A stretch of 64,000 bases of DNA from Scatosoma sp048465415 (GTDB lineage: Bacteria > Bacillota > Clostridia > Christensenellales > Borkfalkiaceae), in NCBI GenBank assembly GCA_048465415.1, contig DBFWLO010000023.1, positions 1-64,000 of the forward strand, read 5' to 3'. A program made the position numbers and the translations under genes. The notes beneath the pieces are model-generated. The model worked only from the letters and a program-made list of their open reading frames with translations. It ran no database searches and was not told the origin of the DNA. Positions within the stretch are counted from its first letter, which is position 1, and each line of letters opens with the position of its first letter. Positions 56,936 through 64,000 of this stretch are shown here, one piece after another.

Positions 56936-58117
56936 ATGAGTAACGAAAGCGTTGCCGTTTTGGATATACGGTCATACGAAGTCACTTTCCTCATCGGAGC
57001 GAAAGGCGTCAACGGCACGTTCGTATTCCGCGGCAGCAGGAGCGAAAAATACGAGGGATATTCCTCGGAGGGGTTTTTGGATACGGCGTCCTTTCGCCGT
57101 GCGGTCATCGCGGCCGTCACCTCCGTCCGTCAGAATTACGAGGGTACGATCAAGGAGATCTACGTCGGCGCGCCCGCGGCGTTTACCCGGGTGTATACGA
57201 AAGGACACACCATTTCTTTTCCTTCCAAACGTAAAATTTCCGCCCAGGAAATCGATGCGCTCTACGAGAGCGGACTCAACGAACTGCTCGCTTCGGGACG
57301 ATATATCCGGCGTTCGGACATGTACTTCGCCCTCGGCGACAACCGGAAATATTTCAACGCGTCCGATTTGTACGGACTTCCTACGGCTTCCCTGAAAGGG
57401 GCGCTTTGCTACTATTTCGTGTCCGACGAGTTTTTCGAGACGGCGAATTCGGTGCTCAAAGAGCTCGGGTTCGAGGAGATAAACTTTATTCCCCAGACGC
57501 TTGCCCAGGCCAACTATCTGCTGCCCGAAAAGGTGCGGGAGGGCTATGCGTTCCTCCTCGACGTCGGATTTCTTTCCACCTCCGTCTCGGTCATCTACGG
57601 CAACGGCATCGTCCATGAGGAATGTTTCGACTGCGGCCTCGGCTATATCCTCGTCTCGCTCATGCAGGGACTCGAAGTGGATTACGAAACCGCGGAGGAG
57701 ATCCTCGCCTCGGCGAACATTTCCGGCGGTACGGTGGCGAAAGAACTGATGTGGACGGACGGCGGCGGCTTGGCATATTCGGTGCGGGAGATAAACGAGA
57801 TCGTCAAATACGGACTGGACGAGCTGTGCGAAAGCGTGGATAAATTTTTTGAAAAATATTATCGGGACAAAAGTACGATGGGCTTTGCCGCCAATCCGGT
57901 ATTCGTCACGGGCGAGGGCGTCGGAGGTATCAAAGGCGCGGCGGAGCACATTTCCAAACGCCTGAGCCGCATGACGGAGATCGTCTGTCCCGACCTTCCC
58001 TACTACGACAAACCTTTGTTTTCATCGCGGATCGCGTTGCTTTCTACGGCGCTTTCCGATAAGAAAAAAAGCGGTCTGCTTTATAGAATTTTCAACATTT
58101 TCGGAGGAAAAAAATAA
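56936..58117 (+). CDS. ftsA: FtsA-like cell division protein
   Basis: 393 residues from ATG 56936; an upstream in-frame ATG at 56867 has no ribosome site and lies in the promoter. Actin/ASKHA-type features: VAVLDIRSYEVTFLIG (about 6-21), AFLLDVGFLSTSVSVIYG (about 203-220) and VFVTGEGVGGIKGAAEHI (about 321-338). The C-terminus (KKSGLLYRIFNIFGGKK) is amphipathic, as in the membrane-binding helix of FtsA. Sequence is divergent from classic FtsA, so the call rests on fold words and on its overlap with ftsZ. It tethers FtsZ to the membrane. Confidence 0.75.
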   Translation: MSNESVAVLDIRSYEVTFLIGAKGVNGTFVFRGSRSEKYEGYSSEGFLDTASFRRAVIAAVTSVRQNYEGTIKEIYVGAPAAFTRVYTKGHTISFPSKRKISAQEIDALYESGLNELLASGRYIRRSDMYFALGDNRKYFNASDLYGLPTASLKGALCYYFVSDEFFETANSVLKELGFEEINFIPQTLAQANYLLPEKVREGYAFLLDVGFLSTSVSVIYGNGIVHEECFDCGLGYILVSLMQGLEVDYETAEEILASANISGGTVAKELMWTDGGGLAYSVREINEIVKYGLDELCESVDKFFEKYYRDKSTMGFAANPVFVTGEGVGGIKGAAEHISKRLSRMTEIVCPDLPYYDKPLFSSRIALLSTALSDKKKSGLLYRIFNIFGGKK

Positions 58118-59709
58118 TGTTCAATAATTTCGGAGATAACGATAATTACGGCGTCGGCTACGGCGTGAATTCTTATGCGGAGCCGGCTCCCGCACCGGTC
58201 GAACCGCCGGAAAACAATCTTTCCGGCGTGGCGAAGATCAAAGTCATCGGCGTCGGCGGCGCGGGCAACAACGCCGTCAACCGCCTCATCGAATCGGGAT
58301 TGAAGAGCGCGGAATATATCGTCGTCAATACCGATAATCAGGCGCTCGCGCGTTCCAAAGCGACCAAACGTCTCCAAATCGGCGTCAAGCTCACGAAAGG
58401 CCTGGGCGCGGGCGCCGATCCGTCCGTGGGCAAAGCTGCCGCCGAGGAAAATAAAGACGCTATCCAGAACGTGCTCAAAGACACCGACCTTTTGTTTATC
58501 ACGGCGGGCATGGGCGGCGGCACGGGCACGGGCGCCGCGCCCGTGATCGCGAAGATCGCCAAAGATATGAAAATTCTCACCGTCGCGGTAGTCACTCTGC
58601 CTTTCACATTTGAAGCGAAACGGAGAATGGACAACGCGGTGGCGGGCGTGGAGGATCTGAGAAAATCCGTCGATTCCATCATCATCATTCCCAACGATAA
58701 AATCCGCGAAGTGGTGCCGAAGGGCACGCCTTTCCCCGAAGCGCTCAAAGTGGCGGACGAGGTGCTTCGTCAGGGTATCCGCGGCATCGCGGAACTCATC
58801 GTCAATCCTTCCCTCATCAATCTCGATTTCGCGGACGTGAAAACGACTTTGAAGGCTCGCGGCCTCGCGCACATGGGCATCGGCGTCGCCAAAGGCGAAA
58901 AACGCATCTCCGACGCGGTGCGCTGCGCGGTATGCAGTCCCTTGCTCAATACGACCATCGAGGGCGCCAGTTCGGTCATTCTCAACGTCGTGGGCGGCAA
59001 AGACCTGTCTCTCGACGAAGTCTGGATGGCGGCGGATCTTGTGAAAGGCGTCATCGATTTCTCCGCAAACGTCATTTTCGGCGCCTGCATAGACGAAAAT
59101 ATGTCCGACGAGGTGGAAGTGGTCATTATCGCCACGGGCTTCCCCGCCGGCGGCCAAACCGTCACCGGTACGGAGGACCGTTCCGCGACCGCGAGAAAGG
59201 TCTCTTCGCTGTCGGAAAAAATCGACAGGGCGTATAATAACGGTATGGGCGGCGCCAATATGGCGGCGGGCGGCGCGTCGCAGGCGACGCCTCAGGCCCA
59301 GCCCTTCACGTATGCCGCGCCCACGTCCAACGCCGGCGGTATTTACGGCGGCGCGTCCGCGGCAAACGGCTACGCGCCTTTAAACGGTTACGGCCAGACT
59401 CCGCCGCCGCAGCCCGGGTATGCGCAGGGCAGTCCTTACGGACAGACGGGCGCGCCGTATGCGAATCCCGCGTCTTACGCGGACTATAACGGTAATTACC
59501 GTCAGCCCGCCCAAACGGATCCGGCGGCGGACTACCGCGCTCCCGCGTACGGCGACGCACAGCCGGCTATGCCGGGCCCCGTCCGTTCCTTCGAGCCGGA
59601 CGATCCCATTCCCGACGCTTCCCGGTCCGCTTCGGCGCAGGACGCGGATCGGAAACACCGTCCCAAATTCGTGGATTACTTCATTAAGAAAAATTCGGAC
59701 AATAAATAA
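58117..59709 (+). CDS. ftsZ: cell division protein FtsZ
   Basis: 530 residues; ATG overlaps the ftsA stop by one base (TAATG), with TCGGAGG upstream. Tubulin-like GTPase: VIGVGGAGNNAVNRLI (about 44-59), signature GGGTGTGAAPVIA (about 131-143), then NTDNQAL and the T7 loop region NLDFADVKTT (about 231-240). Longer than the usual 350-400 residues because of a 30-residue N-terminal extension and a 150-residue Tyr/Pro/Gly/Gln-rich C-terminal linker; it ends in the basic KHRPKFVDYFIKK, probably the FtsA-binding peptide. Forms the Z ring. Confidence 0.95.
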   Translation: MFNNFGDNDNYGVGYGVNSYAEPAPAPVEPPENNLSGVAKIKVIGVGGAGNNAVNRLIESGLKSAEYIVVNTDNQALARSKATKRLQIGVKLTKGLGAGADPSVGKAAAEENKDAIQNVLKDTDLLFITAGMGGGTGTGAAPVIAKIAKDMKILTVAVVTLPFTFEAKRRMDNAVAGVEDLRKSVDSIIIIPNDKIREVVPKGTPFPEALKVADEVLRQGIRGIAELIVNPSLINLDFADVKTTLKARGLAHMGIGVAKGEKRISDAVRCAVCSPLLNTTIEGASSVILNVVGGKDLSLDEVWMAADLVKGVIDFSANVIFGACIDENMSDEVEVVIIATGFPAGGQTVTGTEDRSATARKVSSLSEKIDRAYNNGMGGANMAAGGASQATPQAQPFTYAAPTSNAGGIYGGASAANGYAPLNGYGQTPPPQPGYAQGSPYGQTGAPYANPASYADYNGNYRQPAQTDPAADYRAPAYGDAQPAMPGPVRSFEPDDPIPDASRSASAQDADRKHRPKFVDYFIKKNSDNK

Positions 59710-59721
59710 AAATCGAAACTG

Positions 59722-59754
59722 AAAACGCGGTCCCGCAAAAGAGAGACCGCGTTT
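59722..59754 (+). terminator. terminator after ftsZ
   Basis: AAAACGCGGTC / GACCGCGTTTT eleven-base arms, eleven-base loop, then TTGTTAT. The following 195 bases to the spoVG stop show only a small hairpin near 59862-59885. Confidence 0.75.
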
Positions 59755-59949
59755 TGTTATGTCCGGAGGTTCAGAACAATGAAAAACGTACCCGCAGAAC
59801 GGCGGATACGCTTTCAAGGAAGAATAAATCAGATATGAAGAATAAGCGATTTTAAAGAGCCACCCTCCAACATGAGGGCGGAACGTCTGCTCCGTGCTCG
59901 GAGAGACGAGAGGAAGATATGCGATGAACCCCTTAAACGGCGCAGAAAA

Positions 59950-60225
59950 TCAGACGGGGGGATCCGTTGGAGCTTTGGCGTTTTCGTACGCTTCCAATAC
60001 GGCGGCTTTCATGAACTCCCGCGTTTCCGTATTGAGGGGGTGCGCGATGTCTTTGTACTTTCCGTCAGCCGTTTTCCGGCTGGGCATCGTGATAAAAAGA
60101 CCGTCCGTACCCTGCAAAATTTTGATGTCGTGCACGACAAAGCAATCGTCTATGGTGACGGAGGCGACTGCTTGCAATTTTCCCGCGCTTTCGACAAGTC
60201 TGATTCGTACATCTGAAATTCTCAT
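59950..60225 (-). CDS. spoVG: SpoVG
   Basis: 91 residues from ATG at 60225 (GGGGTG seven bases before it); an in-frame ATG five codons earlier is less probable. Starts MRISDVRIRLVE and contains the KILQG-x-GLFITMPSRK segment (residues 36-51) and AHPLNTETREFM of all SpoVG proteins. It is a small nucleic-acid-binding regulator with effects on sporulation, division and capsule in Bacillota. It interrupts the dcw series on the opposite strand. Confidence 0.93.
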   Translation of the reverse strand: MRISDVRIRLVESAGKLQAVASVTIDDCFVVHDIKILQGTDGLFITMPSRKTADGKYKDIAHPLNTETREFMKAAVLEAYENAKAPTDPPV

Positions 60226-60257
60226 ATTGCAGCACCCCATTATCGATATTTTAAATT

Positions 60258-60286
60258 ATTTTATCACATTTAACTAAGAAATTCAA
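60258..60286 (-). promoter_or_regulatory. promoter of spoVG
   Basis: Minus-strand TTGAAT, 17 bp, TAAAAT, about 30 bases before the spoVG start. Confidence 0.5.
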
Positions 60287-60291
60287 GTATT

Positions 60292-60321
60292 TTGAGAAAA
60301 TTTTTTCGATTTAGATATAAA
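60292..60321 (+). promoter_or_regulatory. promoter of murC
   Basis: TTGAGA, 18 bp, TATAAA, back to back with the spoVG promoter. The leader is short (about 17 bases to a GTG at 60345, 44 to ATG 60372). Confidence 0.4.
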
Positions 60322-60371
60322 AATATACGATAACTGTCATAAACGTGGGTTATAGTTCATATAAATACTGC

Positions 60372-61724
60372 ATGCAATCGGGTTATTTAGATAATATACA
60401 TAAATTTTACTTTATCGGGATCGGCGGCATCAGTATGAGCGCGCTGGCCAAATATTTGCTTGCGAACGGCCGCGAGGTGTCGGGCAGCGACATGACTTCG
60501 GGAGAACAGACGGAAGAGCTGATTCATAGCGGCGTGAAGATCCATTTCGGCGCGGAGCCGGGGAACGCGGAGCTGAAAGCCGCGGAAGCGGTCGTTTATA
60601 CGAGCGCCGTGCCAGAAGAAAATCCGGAACTGAGAGCGGCTCGGGAAAGCGGAAAGACCGTTTGGAAAAGGGCGGAACTTTTGAAACTGGTCTGCGGCGA
60701 GTTTTCGCACGTGACCGCGGTGGCGGGGAGTCACGGGAAAACGACGTGCACGGCCATGTGCGCGCATATTCTCAAAGAGACGAACGTGCCGTTTGCGGCT
60801 CATATCGGCGGCGAAGACAGCGAGTTCGGCAATTTTTATATGAGCGGACACGACTTTTTTGTCACCGAGGCCTGCGAATATAAAAAAAATCTCCTCGAAA
60901 TAGAAGCGGATAGCGCCGTACTGCTCAATATCGACCGCGATCACATGGAATGTTATCGCGACGAAGCGGACCTGACGGACACGTTTCGTCTCTATTGCCA
61001 AAAGGCAAAGACGGCTTTTGTCTGTGCGGACGATGAAAAATGCCGCGCATTCAAGGAGTTTTATTCGTTCGGCATCGATAACCCCGCCTCGGACTATCGT
61101 GCGCTCGACGTTCGTCAATCGGGGGAAAAATATTCCTTCACCGTTTCGGAATACGGCAAGATGCTCTGCCGGGTGCGTCTGAAAGCGGCAGGGCGGTGTA
61201 ATATTTACAACGCTTTGGCGGCGTTTGCGGCGATGCGCAGTTACGGGTTCGACGAAAAAGAGATCTGCCGGGGCCTGGAAACGTTCACGGCGGTGAAACG
61301 CCGCTTCGAGGGCATAGGCTCTTACGGCGGCGCGGCTTTCGTGTGCGACTACGCGCATCACCCGCGCGAGATCGCGGCGACGGCGGCGACGGCGGCGAAG
61401 ATGTGCCGAGGAACGCTCTACGCGGTCTTTCAGCCACATACCTATTCGAGAACTAAAATGCTGATGGAAGATTTCGTCAAAGCGCTCCGTCCGATCAAAA
61501 ATTTAATGATTTATAAGACCTATCCGGCGCGGGAATATTTCGACGCGGAAGGGAGCGCCTATGCTTTGGCGCAGAACGTGGGAAACTGTCTGTATGCGGA
61601 GAGCGTGCGGGAACTCAAAACGTGGCTGAAAAGCACCGTACAGCCGGGGGACGTGGTGCTGTTTCTGGGCGCGGGAGATATTTATTACGCCGCGCAGTAT
61701 CTTTTAAAGGAACTCAATAAATGA
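60372..61724 (+). CDS. murC: UDP-MurNAc-L-alanine ligase
   Basis: 450 residues from ATG 60372; a GTG at 60345 in frame would add nine residues. Neither has a good ribosome site. The later start gives MQSGYLDNIHKFYFIGIGG, the usual distance to the N-terminal Gly-rich loop. P-loop VAGSHGKTTCTAMC (about 117-130) and DYAHHPREIAAT (about 322-333) are typical. Adds L-Ala to UDP-MurNAc. Own promoter. Confidence 0.92.
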   Translation: MQSGYLDNIHKFYFIGIGGISMSALAKYLLANGREVSGSDMTSGEQTEELIHSGVKIHFGAEPGNAELKAAEAVVYTSAVPEENPELRAARESGKTVWKRAELLKLVCGEFSHVTAVAGSHGKTTCTAMCAHILKETNVPFAAHIGGEDSEFGNFYMSGHDFFVTEACEYKKNLLEIEADSAVLLNIDRDHMECYRDEADLTDTFRLYCQKAKTAFVCADDEKCRAFKEFYSFGIDNPASDYRALDVRQSGEKYSFTVSEYGKMLCRVRLKAAGRCNIYNALAAFAAMRSYGFDEKEICRGLETFTAVKRRFEGIGSYGGAAFVCDYAHHPREIAATAATAAKMCRGTLYAVFQPHTYSRTKMLMEDFVKALRPIKNLMIYKTYPAREYFDAEGSAYALAQNVGNCLYAESVRELKTWLKSTVQPGDVVLFLGAGDIYYAAQYLLKELNK

Positions 61725-61731
61725 AAACGCG

Positions 61732-61790
61732 GAAAAATCGGCGGATAGGGGAGAGGAAAACGAAAAAACTCTCTTCTTCCGTCGATTTTT
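61732..61790 (+). terminator. terminator after murC
   Basis: AAAATCGGCGGA pairs with TCCGTCGATTTT around an AT-rich, partly self-pairing loop (GGAGAG / CTCTCTTC), then TTTTTT. Confidence 0.6.
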
Positions 61791-61803
61791 TGCTTCAATA
61801 CTA

Positions 61804-61832
61804 TTGATAAATGCGAAAAAAAATGTTATAAT
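61804..61832 (+). promoter_or_regulatory. promoter of ftsK
   Basis: TTGATA, 17 bp, TATAAT with TG at the extended position, about 28 bases before the ftsK start. Confidence 0.65.
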
Positions 61833-61860
61833 ACAAAGGTATAAACGGGAGGTGACAGCC

Positions 61861-64000
61861 TTGAAAGAGAATAACGAAAAAGAGAAAGACGAAAAAAGCA
61901 AGGAGAAGAGATCGGGGATCATCACCCGCGAAAGCGTGGGCGCCGTCGGCGCTCTGTTTTCCGCGCTCGCGTTTATCATTCTCGTATCGCGGTCCTTGAT
62001 TTTCGGCAATATCGGCATTGCCGTCAACGCCTTTCTGCTCGGGTTGTTCGGCTATTGCGCCTATCCGCTTCTGATCGCGCTCGTTTATCTTTCCGTGACG
62101 ATGTTCATCGGCAAGCGCTTCGTACGCAATCGTAAAGCCGCGGCTATGATCTCCGCCGCCCTGGTCTGCATGATGCTGATTATACACACGGCGGTCACCT
62201 ATTCCTGGGATTTATCGGGATATCTCTCCCGCTGTTTTAAAGCGCCCGGGCTTGGCGAGCACGGGATCGATACGGCCGCCCCCGCCGGCTGGACGGGCGG
62301 CCTGATCGTCTATATTTTCGCAAAAATGACTACCAAAGTGGGCGCTTTGGTCATTTTCTCGTTGATTTTCCTTTTCTGCGCTTATTTGTCCGTTTATTTT
62401 TTCGCGGGCAAGACGTTGTTTCGCCGCCCGGAAAAAAAGAACGCGGCGGCTAAAACCGGACCTGCGGTATCCCAAGCCCCCGCGCGGCCCGTTGCCGTAC
62501 CTCCGGCGGCGGAGCCGTACGCCTGCCGCGACGCCGCGATTGCGGCGGACGGTTATGGGACTCCTCCTGCGTCGCGGCCCGATTTCGTTCCGCCCTATCC
62601 CGATTATGCCGCGGCGCCGCAGATCCGTCAGCGGCCGGGGGTGGCGCTCTCCAACGACCATGCGTTAGGCGGACAAGCCGGAACTGTGCGGGGAACGAGC
62701 GGCGCGTTTTCTCCGTTCGGGGCTTCCGGGGCGGGAGAGCGAAACGGAAGCGGATTGGGCGGCTTAAATATGCAGAGCGGAACGGATCCTTCTTCGCCCG
62801 CCTATCGCGAGTATCAAAGGAGCAAAGAATTTTTGTTCGGCGGCACGCCGGCGGAGATCTATCGGAAAAATCTCATTTTCGACAGCAACTCCAACGTCAA
62901 TAAACGGCCGCCGGCCGATCCCGACCAGCCTACCGTTTACAGCGGTTCTTTTGCCGACTCCTACTCGGCGGCGTACGCGGATTCAGTCAACGGCGGAGCG
63001 GAGCCGCCCCGGCCCGCGAAGATCGTCACGGACAACGCCCGCGGTCACGATCTCTACACGCCGTATACGCTGCACGAAAGCGATTCGGAACCCGGCTTCG
63101 GAGGCGCCCGAGGCAACTACCCGGAGTCTCCGAACAGTTACGAACCCGTTTCTCCCATGCCGCCTTTTACTCCGGCGCCGGAAGTGCCCATATTCCGCGC
63201 GGAACCGGTACAGACGCCTGCCGTGCATATTCCCACGCCCGAACCTCCGCCCGTCGAACGGGATCGCGCGGAACCTGTTTCTCCCATGCCGCCCATGCCT
63301 TCTTACGGCGAAGGCGCAGAAGGCCGGGAAAGACTTTCCCCGTCGGAAGAACGGCCTGCGGAGAGCGAATCCTCGCAGCGGACGCGTCCGAGCTTTATGG
63401 ATATCTTTTCCGCGTCCAATCCGAATATCTACGGTCAGCAGAGAGGGGAGGCGGAAGCCGGCCGCATCTTCGCGGATCGGGAAGCTCCGCGCGACATGTT
63501 CCCCGGGAACTCGGAACGAGACGCGGCGGAAGGACGGGATTCCTTCGGCGAAAACGAAGAGGAACTTTGCGGCGAACGGGATTCGGAAAATAAAATCAAT
63601 ATTTTCGACGAAGAAGAGAAGCCGGCGGAGGATCCGTATACTCTGCGTTCGGATTTTTCCGATTCCCGCAGAGATCGGCTGTCCGAGCCTTCGGAAAGCG
63701 ACGCTTCTTCTGTGCGCGGTATTCCCGCGGAGCGCTCTTCCCGTATGGATCTGGAACGGGGAACGAGAAGCGACCGCGGCGATATTTTCCCGTCGGAAAG
63801 ACGCGGAGAAGCCTTTGAGGACGCCCGTCCCGTACCCGCGCCCCCGCCCAAACCCCGTGTCCGTAAGCCGTATCAGCCCGCGCCGCTCGATTATTTCGAT
63901 TGCCGGGACGTAGAGCCGGACGCGAATGCGGAAGAAGCGGAGCATACCAAGATCACGATTCTGGAAACGCTCGAAGCGTTCAAGGTGAGCGACTCCACGA
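61861..64000 (+). CDS. ftsK: DNA translocase FtsK/SpoIIIE, 5' part
   Basis: At least 713 residues, cut by the window end. TTG start at 61861 with GGGAGGTGAC upstream. After a short charged start come four transmembrane helices (about 25-180; GAVGALFSALAFIILV, IAVNAFLLGLFGYCAYP, ALVIFSLIFLFCAYLSV), the membrane part of FtsK. A long Pro/Ser/Arg/Glu-rich linker (about 190-690) follows. The last residues KITILETLEAFKV are the usual beginning of the motor's alpha domain, so the ATPase must follow outside the window. Moves chromosome DNA through the closing septum. Confidence 0.88.
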   Translation, partial: MKENNEKEKDEKSKEKRSGIITRESVGAVGALFSALAFIILVSRSLIFGNIGIAVNAFLLGLFGYCAYPLLIALVYLSVTMFIGKRFVRNRKAAAMISAALVCMMLIIHTAVTYSWDLSGYLSRCFKAPGLGEHGIDTAAPAGWTGGLIVYIFAKMTTKVGALVIFSLIFLFCAYLSVYFFAGKTLFRRPEKKNAAAKTGPAVSQAPARPVAVPPAAEPYACRDAAIAADGYGTPPASRPDFVPPYPDYAAAPQIRQRPGVALSNDHALGGQAGTVRGTSGAFSPFGASGAGERNGSGLGGLNMQSGTDPSSPAYREYQRSKEFLFGGTPAEIYRKNLIFDSNSNVNKRPPADPDQPTVYSGSFADSYSAAYADSVNGGAEPPRPAKIVTDNARGHDLYTPYTLHESDSEPGFGGARGNYPESPNSYEPVSPMPPFTPAPEVPIFRAEPVQTPAVHIPTPEPPPVERDRAEPVSPMPPMPSYGEGAEGRERLSPSEERPAESESSQRTRPSFMDIFSASNPNIYGQQRGEAEAGRIFADREAPRDMFPGNSERDAAEGRDSFGENEEELCGERDSENKINIFDEEEKPAEDPYTLRSDFSDSRRDRLSEPSESDASSVRGIPAERSSRMDLERGTRSDRGDIFPSERRGEAFEDARPVPAPPPKPRVRKPYQPAPLDYFDCRDVEPDANAEEAEHTKITILETLEAFKVSDST

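Noticed and set aside
62951..63913. 320-residue plus-strand frame within ftsK
   Set aside because: Arg/Ser/Pro-rich +1 shadow of the low-complexity FtsK linker; no ribosome site.

Overview
The window looks like the chromosome of an anaerobic, low-to-mid GC Bacillota (Clostridia-like) bacterium. Grounds: consensus sigma-A promoters and strong AAGGAGG-type ribosome sites, a T-box leader in front of ileS, spoVG, a 2-hydroxyacyl-CoA dehydratase-type activase, a tRNA gene with encoded CCA, and a compact division and cell wall (dcw) cluster whose MurE has the DNPR motif of meso-diaminopimelate-adding enzymes. No genus can be named from what is visible.

Positions 1-23.8 kb are the late half of a prophage, read left to right: a small protein, a DNA-methylase-like protein, an ArpU/RinA-like regulator, terS-terL-portal-minor capsid-scaffold-major capsid, connectors, a tail/baseplate hub, a BppU-like protein, two related fibres and their accessory proteins. 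Several accessory cassettes sit in it. (1) Between capsid and connector lies a RelA/SpoT-fold toxin-like protein, a 34-residue acidic protein and a small HD alarmone-hydrolase-like protein: a probable (p)ppGpp-type toxin-antitoxin pair carried in the virion operon. (2) Two AT-rich membrane-protein genes lie on the opposite strand in front of the hub gene, each headed by a copy of the same 50-bp block. (3) A Tad1-family protein (predicted Thoeris/CBASS signal sponge) follows the fibres. (4) The right edge has three or four membrane proteins (possible holins), two convergent small transcripts and a DUF3800 gene. Integrase, repressor, replication and endolysin genes are not in the window, and no tape-measure protein is visible.

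Positions 23.8-36.5 kb are host genes: tRNA-Glu (possible attachment site), a structured small RNA (6S candidate), pyridoxamine kinase divergent from an archaeal-type aspartyl-tRNA synthetase, a one-domain heavy-metal protein, a T-box and type-2 ileS, a double-domain activase with its dehydratase-like partner, a zinc-ribbon protein and a CPBP protease.

Positions 36.5-44.1 kb are transport genes: an AEC permease flanked by six copies of a short palindromic site, then (minus strand) a probable six-gene polyamine unit of XRE-cupin regulator, DUF3781 and potABCD, and then rpsT.

Positions 44.2-64 kb hold murI and the dcw cluster: mraZ-rsmH-ftsL-like-ftsI/spoVD-murE-mraY-murD-ftsW-murA-ftsQ, then ftsA-like-ftsZ from a new promoter, spoVG (opposite strand), murC and the 5' part of ftsK, cut by the window end. 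murF, murG and murB are not in the cluster. The ftsI-like gene seems to lack a normal start codon at its expected 5' end, and murD and ftsW overlap out of frame by about 200 bp. Start codons were chosen by ribosome-site spacing and family N-termini. Family calls rest on recognised motifs and order, as no database search could be run.
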